A stretch of DNA of 64,000 nt, taken from the NCBI RefSeq assembly GCF_000613185.1, contig NZ_CCBB010000001.1:744001-808000 (forward strand). The letters run 5' to 3'. This document shows, piece by piece, positions 53,851-61,504 of this stretch; positions within the stretch are counted from its first letter, which is position 1; each line of letters starts with the position of its first letter. Both the position numbers and the translations under genes were made by a program. The notes under the pieces were generated by a model. The model was not told where the DNA came from and made no database searches. It saw only the letters and a program-made list of their open reading frames with translations. This DNA is from Mycolicibacterium cosmeticum. Lineage in GTDB: Bacteria; Actinomycetota; Actinomycetes; Mycobacteriales; Mycobacteriaceae.

Positions 53851-56409
53851 GTGGCACTTCCCAATCTGACACGCGACCAGGCCGCCGAGCGCGCCGCGCT
53901 GGTCACCGTTGACAACTACCGCATCGATCTGGACTTGACGGTCGGGACCAAGACGTTCCGGTCCGTCACCACGGTGACGTTCGACGCGCTGCCCGGGGCC
54001 GAGACGTTCATCGACATCGCCGCCGACGCGGTGCACAGCGCCACCCTCAACGGCGTCGCCCTGGACGTGTCCGGGTACGACGAGTCCACCGGCATCGCAC
54101 TGACCGGCGTGCAGGCCACCAACGTCCTGGTGGTCGAGGCCGACTGCCGGTACTCCAACACCGGCGAGGGCCTGCACCGGTTCGTCGACCCCGTCGACAA
54201 CGAGGTCTACCTGTACTCCCAGTTCGAGACCGCCGACGCCAAGCGCATGTTCGCCTGCTTCGACCAACCCGACCTCAAGGCGACGTTCGACGTCACCGTG
54301 ACGGCGCCCGCGCACTGGCAGGTGATCTCCAACGGCGCGACGGTGGCGTCGGAGAACGGCGTGCACACCTTCGCCACCACCCCGAAGATGAGCACCTACC
54401 TGGTGGCCCTGATCGCCGGACCGTACGCCCGCTGGGACGACGTCTACACCGACGAGCACGGCGAGATCCCGCTGGGCATCTTCTGCCGAGCCTCGCTGGC
54501 CGAGTACATGGACGCCGAGCGGTTGTTCACCGAGACCAAGCAGGGCTTCGGCTTCTACCACCGCAACTTCGGAATCCCTTATGCCTTCGGCAAATACGAC
54601 CAGCTGTTCGTGCCGGAGTTCAATGCGGGTGCCATGGAGAACGCCGGCGCGGTGACCTTCCTGGAGGACTACGTCTTCCGGTCCAAGGTGACCCGCTACA
54701 GCTACGAGCGCCGCGCCGAGACGGTGCTGCACGAGATGGCGCACATGTGGTTCGGCGACCTGGTCACCATGCAGTGGTGGGATGACCTGTGGCTCAACGA
54801 GTCCTTCGCGACCTTCGCCTCGGTGCTGTGCCAGGCCGAGGCCACCGAGTACAAGCAGGCCTGGACGACGTTCGCCAACGTCGAGAAGTCCTGGGCGTAC
54901 CGGCAGGACCAGCTGCCCTCCACCCACCCCGTCGCCGCCGACATCCCGGACCTGCACGCGGTGGAGGTCAACTTCGACGGCATCACCTACGCCAAGGGCG
55001 CCAGCGTGCTCAAGCAGCTGGTGGCCTATGTCGGCCTGGAAGCCTTTCTCGCCGGGCTGCGCGACTACTTCCGCGATCATGCGTTCGGCAACGCCACCTT
55101 CGGCGATCTGCTTGGCGCCCTGGAGAAGTCGTCGGGCCGCGACCTGTCACAGTGGGGCCGCCAGTGGCTCAAGACCACCGGGCTGAACACGCTGCGTCCG
55201 GATTTCGACGTCGACGCCGACGGCAGGTTCACCCGGTTCGCGATCACCCAGTCCGGTGCCGCGCCGGGTGCCGGTGAGACCCGGGTGCACCGGCTGGCCG
55301 TCGGCATCTACGACGACGACGCCACCGGGAAGCTGGTGCGGGTGAACCGGATCGAGTTGGACGTCGAGGGTGAGCGCACCGAGGTGGCCGAACTGGTCGG
55401 GGCCGCCCGCGGCAAGTTCATCCTGGTCAACGACGAGGACCTGACCTATTGCGCGGTGCGGCTGGACCCGGACTCGTTGCACACGGTGCTGAGCCGGATC
55501 GCCGACTTCGCCGACCCGCTGCCCCGCACCCTGGCCTGGTCGGCGGCCTGGGAGATGACCCGCGAGGCCGAGATGAAGGCCCGCGACTTCGTCGCGCTGG
55601 TCATCAGCGGCATCCACGCCGAGACCGAGGTCGGTGTCGCGCAACGGCTTCTGCTGCAGGCCCAAACCGCGCTGAACGCCTATGCGGATCCGGTATGGGC
55701 CAAGGAGATCGGCTGGCCCGCGTTCGGTGACGCACTGCTGGACAGGGCGCGGGAATCCGCGCCGGGCTCGGACCATCAGCTGGCCTTCGTCAACGCGTTG
55801 TGCACCTCGGTGCTCGCACCGAACCACATCGCGGTGCTGTCCACCCTGCTGGACAACGAGCCGGCCGCGGTGAACCTGGCCGGGCTGGTCGTCGACACCG
55901 ACCTGCGCTGGCGCATCGTCACCGCGCTGGCCGCGGCCGGGGCGATCGACGCCGACGGGACCGCCACGCCGTTCATCGACGCCGAGGCGGCGGGCGACCC
56001 GACCGCCGCCGGCAGGCGCAACGCCGCCGCGGCGACCGCCGCCCGTCCGCAGAAGGCGGTCAAAGAGGCCGCCTGGCAACAGGTCATCGAGGACGACACG
56101 CTGCCCAACATCACCACCCGGGCCATCGTCGGCGGCATCGTGCAGCCGGGCCAGACCGAGCTGCTGACCCCGTTCCGGGACCTCTACTTCGCCGCCATCG
56201 GCGGGGTGTGGGAGCGGCGTTCCAGCGAGGTGGCCCAGACGGTGGTGATCGGGCTGTACCCGTCATGGGATGTCAGCCAGGGTGGACTGGACGCCGCCGA
56301 TGCCTACCTGGCCGACCCCGAGTTGCCGCCGGCCCTGCGCCGCCTGGTGCTGGAAGGCCGGGCCGGTGTCGAGCGGGCGCTGCGGGCCCGGAGCTTCGAC
56401 ATCAGCTAG
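53851..56409 (+). CDS. pepN: Aminopeptidase N
   Basis: An 852-residue M1 zinc metallopeptidase that removes N-terminal residues from peptides. GAMENAGA (near 262) is the substrate-recognition motif; HEMAH with the downstream Glu of WLNESFA (near 293-316) is the zinc site. The C-terminal ERAP-like domain (about 500-850) has ordinary length. The start is a GTG at 53851. It is the orthologue of Rv2467 by position. It is followed by the palindromic element. Confidence 0.96.
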   Translation: MALPNLTRDQAAERAALVTVDNYRIDLDLTVGTKTFRSVTTVTFDALPGAETFIDIAADAVHSATLNGVALDVSGYDESTGIALTGVQATNVLVVEADCRYSNTGEGLHRFVDPVDNEVYLYSQFETADAKRMFACFDQPDLKATFDVTVTAPAHWQVISNGATVASENGVHTFATTPKMSTYLVALIAGPYARWDDVYTDEHGEIPLGIFCRASLAEYMDAERLFTETKQGFGFYHRNFGIPYAFGKYDQLFVPEFNAGAMENAGAVTFLEDYVFRSKVTRYSYERRAETVLHEMAHMWFGDLVTMQWWDDLWLNESFATFASVLCQAEATEYKQAWTTFANVEKSWAYRQDQLPSTHPVAADIPDLHAVEVNFDGITYAKGASVLKQLVAYVGLEAFLAGLRDYFRDHAFGNATFGDLLGALEKSSGRDLSQWGRQWLKTTGLNTLRPDFDVDADGRFTRFAITQSGAAPGAGETRVHRLAVGIYDDDATGKLVRVNRIELDVEGERTEVAELVGAARGKFILVNDEDLTYCAVRLDPDSLHTVLSRIADFADPLPRTLAWSAAWEMTREAEMKARDFVALVISGIHAETEVGVAQRLLLQAQTALNAYADPVWAKEIGWPAFGDALLDRARESAPGSDHQLAFVNALCTSVLAPNHIAVLSTLLDNEPAAVNLAGLVVDTDLRWRIVTALAAAGAIDADGTATPFIDAEAAGDPTAAGRRNAAAATAARPQKAVKEAAWQQVIEDDTLPNITTRAIVGGIVQPGQTELLTPFRDLYFAAIGGVWERRSSEVAQTVVIGLYPSWDVSQGGLDAADAYLADPELPPALRRLVLEGRAGVERALRARSFDIS

Positions 56410-56418
56410 CTCCCTTCC

Positions 56419-56478
56419 GCGAGCGGCCGCGTTTGCACGCCGACACGCCGTAGATCGCGTGCAAACGGGGCCGCTCGC
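56419..56478. repeat. 60-bp palindromic element, left copy
   Basis: Arms 56419-56440 and 56457-56478 pair at 21 of 22 positions around a 16-base loop. The element begins 10 bp after pepN and ends 22 bp before a small HNH gene. A copy in inverted orientation at 56849-56908 is identical at 53 of 60 positions, with all seven differences in the loop and its edge. It may also serve as a terminator for pepN. Confidence 0.85.
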
Positions 56479-56500
56479 CGGGGGTGTTTACGCTCTGGCC

Positions 56501-56842
56501 ATGGCCGCCCCCAACAGTCGGAGAGCTCGCGCGGCGCGCCGGCGAGCCCGCCGGGTCAAGGCGGCGGTCAACGACCTCACCGAAGAGCAGTGGGCCGCGC
56601 TGAAGGCGGCATGGAACGGCTGCGCCTATTGCGGCGCGACGGGCAAGCCGCTGCAACGGGACTGCGTCATGGCGATCTCCCGCGGCGGTCGCTACACCGT
56701 CGACAATGTGGTGCCCGCGTGCGCGGCCTGCAATGCCAGCAAGTGCAATGACGAGGTGACCAGCTGGATGCGGCGCAAACGCCTGGACGAGCGCGCATTC
56801 CTGGAGCGCTACGTCGCGATCAGGACCGCGGGCCTGGGGTAA
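56501..56842 (+). CDS. Small HNH endonuclease
   Basis: A 113-residue HNH protein with a basic N-terminus, Cys41-x-x-Cys44 and Cys74-x-x-Cys77 zinc pairs, and RDCVMAISRGGRYTVDNVVPAC between them as the HNH core; the first His of classic HNH motifs is Cys55-Val-Met here. The ATG at 56501 lacks a strong ribosome site, and the frame is open to 56270. It is bracketed by inverted copies of a 60-bp palindrome and interrupts the pepN-Rv2468c order, so it looks inserted. Confidence 0.8.
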   Translation: MAAPNSRRARAARRRARRVKAAVNDLTEEQWAALKAAWNGCAYCGATGKPLQRDCVMAISRGGRYTVDNVVPACAACNASKCNDEVTSWMRRKRLDERAFLERYVAIRTAGLG

Positions 56843-56847
56843 GAACA

Positions 56848-56909
56848 CGCGAGCGGCCCCGTTTGCACAGCCATGACGGCGTGTCGGCGTGCAAACGCGG
56901 CCGCTCGCG
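56848..56909. repeat. 60-bp palindromic element, right (inverted) copy
   Basis: Arms 56848-56868 and 56889-56909 pair at 20 of 21 positions around a 20-base loop. The reverse complement of 56849-56908 matches the left copy at 53 of 60 positions. It lies between the convergent HNH and DUF5130 genes and may terminate both. Confidence 0.85.
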
Positions 56910-56918
56910 GAAGGAAAT

Positions 56919-57401
56919 TCAGGCCGGGGAAACGCCGGCGGAGATGACCCGGACGGCGCTGATGAGGCCGTCGATGAGGTTGCCCTGCTTGAACGACGCG
57001 ATGGCGGCAGACACCCCCAGCGGGGCGGCGGTCTCGATACCGCGGCCCTTCAGGTCGGCGCCGTAGACCACCTCGACGACATGCTGGTCCGGCGAGACGG
57101 CCAGCAGCACGGCGTTGTCCGGGGTCGGCACCCGGCCCAGGATCTCGCGCGCGGTGGCGGCGGTGTCCTCACCCAGGGGCCCCAGGTACACCGCGAAGCG
57201 GGCCTTGGCCGCCCGTGCGCCGTACTTCAGCGCGTCATCGAGGACCACGAGGTCCTTGGTGGGGAACGGGTAGTGCACCGACAGTTCGCCCGGCTCGGTG
57301 ACACCCGAGATCCGGCCGCTGGAGGTCAGCGCGTAGCCGTAGGGCAGCTCGACGTCGGTCTTGGCCGCCACGTCCGTCGTCGCCAGATCACCACTTGCCA
57401 C
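56919..57401 (-). CDS. DUF5130 (TPM-like) protein
   Basis: A 160-residue soluble protein of the DUF5130 family (orthologue of Rv2468c by position). [34 protein letters not shown] sequence near 90-125 is TPM-like. There is no signal or membrane segment. The GTG at 57401 overlaps the ctaJ stop by 14 bp, so it is in the operon with HNH and ctaJ. Function unknown. Confidence 0.85.
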   Translation of the reverse strand: MASGDLATTDVAAKTDVELPYGYALTSSGRISGVTEPGELSVHYPFPTKDLVVLDDALKYGARAAKARFAVYLGPLGEDTAATAREILGRVPTPDNAVLLAVSPDQHVVEVVYGADLKGRGIETAAPLGVSAAIASFKQGNLIDGLISAVRVISAGVSPA

Positions 57402-57627
57402 TTGCGGAACCTCCCACGTTCACATGCGATCCGTGGCCGCCATGGCCACCGTGGCCATGATCGGCGGGCTCGTCCGACGCCCACAGGATGGGGTCGTGCG
57501 TCCACTTCTCGGACAATTTGTAGGTCGCCGGGTGCGGGCCCTTGCGGGACAGGGTCACGACGGCCAGCAGCAGGAACACCACCAGCGGGACCCCGCCGAG
57601 CAGGGAATGGGTCAGTGCAATGCTCAC
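57388..57627 (-). CDS. ctaJ: Cytochrome aa3 oxidase accessory subunit CtaJ
   Basis: A 79-residue single-span membrane protein: one helix (about 6-25), the conserved [20 protein letters not shown] block and a His/Gly-rich C-terminus. This is the mycobacterial bcc-aa3 supercomplex subunit CtaJ. The GTG at 57627 is chosen because the region upstream is not protein-like. It follows the HNH gene by 25 bp and is coupled to the DUF5130 gene. Confidence 0.9.
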   Translation of the reverse strand: MSIALTHSLLGGVPLVVFLLLAVVTLSRKGPHPATYKLSEKWTHDPILWASDEPADHGHGGHGGHGSHVNVGGSASGKW

Positions 57628-57652
57628 GACGCAAACCGTATCGCAGGGCGTT

Positions 57653-58297
57653 TCACGCCGCGCCCTCACCCAAGTATCTGACCCAGGCCGGGTCGAGTTC
57701 CTTCACCGTGGACAGCAGTCGCCAGTGCTGGCCCTTGGGTGGCATCGGGGCCGCCCGCAGCGTCCAGCCCAGCTCGCTGAGCAAATGGTCGGCCTTGCGG
57801 TGGTTGCACGACGAGCAGGCCGCGACGCAGTTCTCCCAGGAGTGCTCGCCGCCGCGGCTGCGCGGGATGACGTGGTCGACGGTGTCGGCCTTCTGCCCGC
57901 AGTAGGCGCAGCGGAAGCGGTCCCGGTGCATCAGCGCGGCCCGGGTCATCGGGATACGCGCCCGGTAGGGCACCCGCACGAAGGTGCGCAGCCGGATCAC
58001 CGAGGGCACCACGATGGTCCGGGTCGCGGAGTGGATGACCGGCCCGGACGGGTCGTCGTGCACGACGTCGGCCTTGCCGCACATCAGCATGATCACCGCG
58101 CGCCGCATCGGCAGCGCCGTCAACGGTTCATAGGTGGAGTTCAGCAGCAACACCCGGCGCCGGCCCCAGACCGGGGCGGGGTGAACGGCCGGCGGGACGT
58201 CGGCGAACTGCGGTGAGTGGGCAGCGACAGGAGTGACCGCGGCCGTGGGGTACCGGTAGCCCGCTCGTCGAGCAGGGCTTTTCTTGCGCTGCGACAT
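57653..58297 (-). CDS. HNH endonuclease (Rv2469c type)
   Basis: A 214-residue protein with a basic, low-complexity N-terminus (1-45), a conserved region [11 protein letters not shown] (near 50-60), and a C-terminal HNH domain ([22 protein letters not shown] near 128-150, then [10 protein letters not shown]). CxxC pairs bind zinc; Asp-His and the later Asn-His are the catalytic set. Found in most actinobacteria with ctaJ. GGAGG stands upstream of the ATG at 58297. Confidence 0.93.
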   Translation of the reverse strand: MSQRKKSPARRAGYRYPTAAVTPVAAHSPQFADVPPAVHPAPVWGRRRVLLLNSTYEPLTALPMRRAVIMLMCGKADVVHDDPSGPVIHSATRTIVVPSVIRLRTFVRVPYRARIPMTRAALMHRDRFRCAYCGQKADTVDHVIPRSRGGEHSWENCVAACSSCNHRKADHLLSELGWTLRAAPMPPKGQHWRLLSTVKELDPAWVRYLGEGAA

Positions 58298-58439
58298 TCG
58301 TCCTCCGCTGCACAGTCCACCATGGATCGGCGGCGATCGCACGGTAATTTGGCGGGTGTTCGCTGGTCAGTCCGATGAACATCGGGTGACGGATCGCTTA
58401 GCCCGGCTATCGGCAGCACACCTCGGCTGATCCTGGACA

Positions 58440-58844
58440 ATGGTCACCGTGACTCAACCGGAGCGCTCGTTCTACGACGAAATCGGCGGCCACGACACCT
58501 TCGACAAGATCGTGTCGCGGTTCTACGAGCTGGTGCGCGAGGACGAGATCCTGCTCCCGCTGTACCCCGAGGACGATATCGACGGGGCCGAGGAACGCCT
58601 GCGGATGTTCCTGGAGCAGTACTGGGGCGGGCCGCGCACCTACTCCGACCAACGCGGGCATCCGCGGCTGCGGATGCGGCATGCGCCGTTCCGGATCGGC
58701 TTCCTGGAGCGTGACGCCTGGCTGCGCTGCATGCACACGGCGGTGGCGTCGATCGACGCGCAGACGCTGGACGACGCGCACCGCCAGATGCTGCTGAACT
58801 ACCTGACCATGGCCGCCGACTCGATGGTCAACTCGGCGTTCTGA
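58440..58844 (+). CDS. glbO: Truncated haemoglobin GlbO
   Basis: A 134-residue group II truncated globin. It has the block [16 protein letters not shown] (CD corner to E helix region) and [12 protein letters not shown] with the proximal His, followed by the G-helix Trp (AWLRCMHT). GlbO binds O2 and peroxides and may deliver oxygen to the respiratory chain. Starts at 58440 (ATG) or 58449 (GTG) are both possible. It overlaps aglA by one base. Confidence 0.96.
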   Translation: MVTVTQPERSFYDEIGGHDTFDKIVSRFYELVREDEILLPLYPEDDIDGAEERLRMFLEQYWGGPRTYSDQRGHPRLRMRHAPFRIGFLERDAWLRCMHTAVASIDAQTLDDAHRQMLLNYLTMAADSMVNSAF

Positions 58845-60373
58845 TGATCCGTCACTTCGCTCGCCGGGAATGGTGGGCCGACGCCGTCTTCTATCAGCTC
58901 TACCCCCGGTCGTTCCGCGACAGCAATGGCGACGGCGTGGGCGACCTGGACGGCGTCACCGAGCGGCTGGACTACCTGTCCGCGCTCGGGGTGAACGCCC
59001 TGTGGCTCAACCCCGTGATGGTCTCCCCCATGGCCGACCACGGTTATGACGTCGCCGACCCCCGCGATATCGACCCGCTGTTCGGTGACCTGACCGCGCT
59101 GGACCGGCTGCTGGCCGCGGCGCACGCCCGCGGCATCCGGGTGACCATGGATCTGGTGCCCAACCACGTCAGCTCCGCGCACCCCTGGTTCCTCGAGGCG
59201 CTGGCCGATCCGTCGCGGCGGGATCGGTTCATCTTCCGCGACGGCATCGGTGACGCGCCGCCCAACAATTGGGTGTCGGTGTTCGGCGGCCCGGCCTGGA
59301 CCCGGGTGCCCGACGGACAGTGGTACCTGCACCTGTTCGACAGCGCCCAGCCCGACCTCAACTGGGAGCACCCCGAGGTCTTCGAGGACGTGGAGAAGAC
59401 GCTGCGGTTCTGGCTGGACCGCGGCGTCGACGGATTCCGCATCGACGTGGCGCACGGGATGGCCAAGCCGCCCGGGCTGCCGGACATGTCGCTGACCGAC
59501 AACGCGCTGCTGCGCAACAAAGAGGACGATCCGCGCTTCGACAACGAGAGCGTGCACGAGATCCACCGCTTCATCCGGCGGGTGCTCGACGACTACCCCG
59601 AGTCGGTGGCCGTCGGGGAGGTGTGGGTGCACGGCAACGAGCGGTTCGCCAGATACCTGCGGCCCGACGAACTGCACCTCGGCTTCAATTTCCGGTTGGT
59701 GCAAGCCGATTTCGATGCCGCCGAGGTGCGGGCGGCGATCGACAACGCGATGTCCGCGGCCGATCTCGCCGGTGCCGTGCCGACCTGGACGCTGTCCAAC
59801 CACGATGTGGAGCGCGAGGTCACCCGCTACGGCGGTGGCGCGCGGGGGCTGGCCCGGGCCCGGGCGATGGCGCTGGTGATGCTGGCGCTGCCCGGCGCGG
59901 TGTTCGTCTACAACGGTGAGGAGCTCGGCCTGCCGCAGGTGGACCTGCCCGACGAGGTGCTCCAGGATCCGGTGTGGGAACGCTCCGGGCGCACCGAGCG
60001 CGGCCGTGACGGGTGCCGGGTGCCGCTGCCGTGGTCCGGTGACGCGCCGCCGTTCGGGTTCTCGGCCAACCCGGACACCTGGCTGCCGATGCCCGCGGAC
60101 TGGGCCGGTTTGACGGTGCAGCGCCAGGACGCCGATCCGTCGTCGACGCTGAACTTCTACCGTCGTGCCATCGAATTACGTTCGCGGCGACCGGAGTTCG
60201 ACGGCGGCGTGCACTGGGTGCGCGACGGCGCGTTCACTCGCGACGGCGGGTTGCGCTGTGTGCTCAACACCGGTGCGGCGCCGGTGACCTTGCCGGCCGG
60301 TGAGGTGTTGCTGGCCAGCGGACCGCTGACCGGTGGCCTGCTGCCGCCCGACACGGCCGCCTGGCTGGTGTGA
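58844..60373 (+). CDS. aglA: GH13 alpha-glucosidase
   Basis: A 509-residue alpha-amylase-family enzyme. The catalytic residues are Asp near 201 (FRIDVAHG), Glu near 259 (VGEVWVHG) and Asp near 320 (LSNHDVERE). The NHVSSAHPWF region is typical of oligo-1,6-glucosidase/alpha-glucosidase. It hydrolyses alpha-glucosides; it is not a trehalose synthase by motif. Its ATG shares a base with the glbO stop, so both are translated from one message. Confidence 0.94.
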   Translation: MIRHFARREWWADAVFYQLYPRSFRDSNGDGVGDLDGVTERLDYLSALGVNALWLNPVMVSPMADHGYDVADPRDIDPLFGDLTALDRLLAAAHARGIRVTMDLVPNHVSSAHPWFLEALADPSRRDRFIFRDGIGDAPPNNWVSVFGGPAWTRVPDGQWYLHLFDSAQPDLNWEHPEVFEDVEKTLRFWLDRGVDGFRIDVAHGMAKPPGLPDMSLTDNALLRNKEDDPRFDNESVHEIHRFIRRVLDDYPESVAVGEVWVHGNERFARYLRPDELHLGFNFRLVQADFDAAEVRAAIDNAMSAADLAGAVPTWTLSNHDVEREVTRYGGGARGLARARAMALVMLALPGAVFVYNGEELGLPQVDLPDEVLQDPVWERSGRTERGRDGCRVPLPWSGDAPPFGFSANPDTWLPMPADWAGLTVQRQDADPSSTLNFYRRAIELRSRRPEFDGGVHWVRDGAFTRDGGLRCVLNTGAAPVTLPAGEVLLASGPLTGGLLPPDTAAWLV

Positions 60374-60420
60374 TTTGTGGAGCCGCACCCGTAATGATTA
60401 CGGGTGCGACTCCACAAATC
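60372..60420. terminator. 24-bp palindrome between aglA and Rv2474c-type gene
   Basis: Arms 60372-60395 and 60397-60420 pair at 23 of 24 positions around a single base. It lies between convergent stops at 60373 and 60426 and should terminate both. Confidence 0.8.
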
Positions 60421-60425
60421 GCTGA

Positions 60426-61085
60426 TCAGCGCAAGACGAGCGCGGGGTCGCCGATGCGGCGGTACACCGAGCCGAACCGGGCGTCGATCCGCAGCCAAGC
60501 CGGGTGCACCCGCACCCGCACGATCTCCTCGGCACTGACCTCACCGCCGGTCGGCGGCAGGAAACCCATTGCGGTCAAGGCGAAGACGCAACGCATCGGA
60601 ATGCCCACGGCGGTGGCCCCGGAACTGACGGCCAGCACCTCCTGGTCCAGCAGGGACGCCGGCGGCCCGTGCGCGCTGCCGTGCTCCTTGGCCAACTCGG
60701 CGCCGCGGTCGGCCAGGTCCAGCACGGCGCGGGCCGGTACGTCGTCGAGGTGCGCGAACCCGCTGTCCGGCGGCAGCGCCCCCCGCCAGGCCGAGTCCAT
60801 CGCGAAGCCCGGCTCGACGAAGCCGGCGGCATCCATCGCGGGTAACGCGGCCACCAGGTGATCGGCGCCCACGCACAGGTCGGCAGGATTCACCCGGCCG
60901 CTCACCACCCGGCTGGCCAGCACATCGAAACCCGTTGACACCCAGGCGACGAGGTGGTCGTCGGCCCGTTGCCGCAGCCGGATCACCGCGGCCTCGTCGA
61001 GGCGCAGGGTGCGTTCGGCGAAGGTGCCCAGGTCGTCGCGGTGTGCCGGGCCGTCCAGCCAGACGCCACGCTCTGCGGCGGTCAC
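60426..61085 (-). CDS. Conserved hypothetical protein (Rv2474c type)
   Basis: A 219-residue protein without recognised motifs; it is acidic and has no signal or membrane segment. Its place (between aglA and the thioesterase and gdh genes) matches Rv2474c. It starts at an ATGA overlap with the thioesterase. Function unknown. Confidence 0.85.
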   Translation of the reverse strand: MTAAERGVWLDGPAHRDDLGTFAERTLRLDEAAVIRLRQRADDHLVAWVSTGFDVLASRVVSGRVNPADLCVGADHLVAALPAMDAAGFVEPGFAMDSAWRGALPPDSGFAHLDDVPARAVLDLADRGAELAKEHGSAHGPPASLLDQEVLAVSSGATAVGIPMRCVFALTAMGFLPPTGGEVSAEEIVRVRVHPAWLRIDARFGSVYRRIGDPALVLR

Positions 61086-61504
61086 GCCGTTGGCCGCAGG
61101 TAGCGCTCGAGGTATTCGCGATGATGCGGCGCCAGGCGCACCAGCTTCTGCTCTTCGATGCTGAAGGCCGCCAGCTGGGTCTCGGCGATGACGGCCGGTT
61201 TGGAGTCCGGGTCGGCGTGCACTGAGCGCACCTCGTAGCCGAGGGTGAAGTCCACCGCCCGCAGCCGGTTCACCCAGATGGTCACCTGCAGAGGCGAATC
61301 CGTCAGGCGCACTTGGCCTTTGTAGGACACCTTGACCTCGGCGATGAGCAACCCCGTGCTGTGGACGTCACCGGCGAACGGCTCACTGAGGAACGGGACG
61401 CGGGCCTCCTCCAGGATGGTGACCATGGTGGCGTGATTGACGTGCTGGTACATGTCGATATCCGACCAGCGCACCGGCACCGGCGTGACGAACCCGTTAG
61501 CCAC
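61082..61504 (-). CDS. Hot-dog-fold acyl-CoA thioesterase (Rv2475c type)
   Basis: A 140-residue 4-hydroxybenzoyl-CoA-thioesterase-like protein: [20 protein letters not shown] holds the active-site Asp and His. The GTG at 61504 overlaps the gdh stop by 8 bp and gives the normal length; an upstream GTG at 61519 is possible but lacks a ribosome site. Substrate is unknown. Confidence 0.88.
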   Translation of the reverse strand: MANGFVTPVPVRWSDIDMYQHVNHATMVTILEEARVPFLSEPFAGDVHSTGLLIAEVKVSYKGQVRLTDSPLQVTIWVNRLRAVDFTLGYEVRSVHADPDSKPAVIAETQLAAFSIEEQKLVRLAPHHREYLERYLRPTA

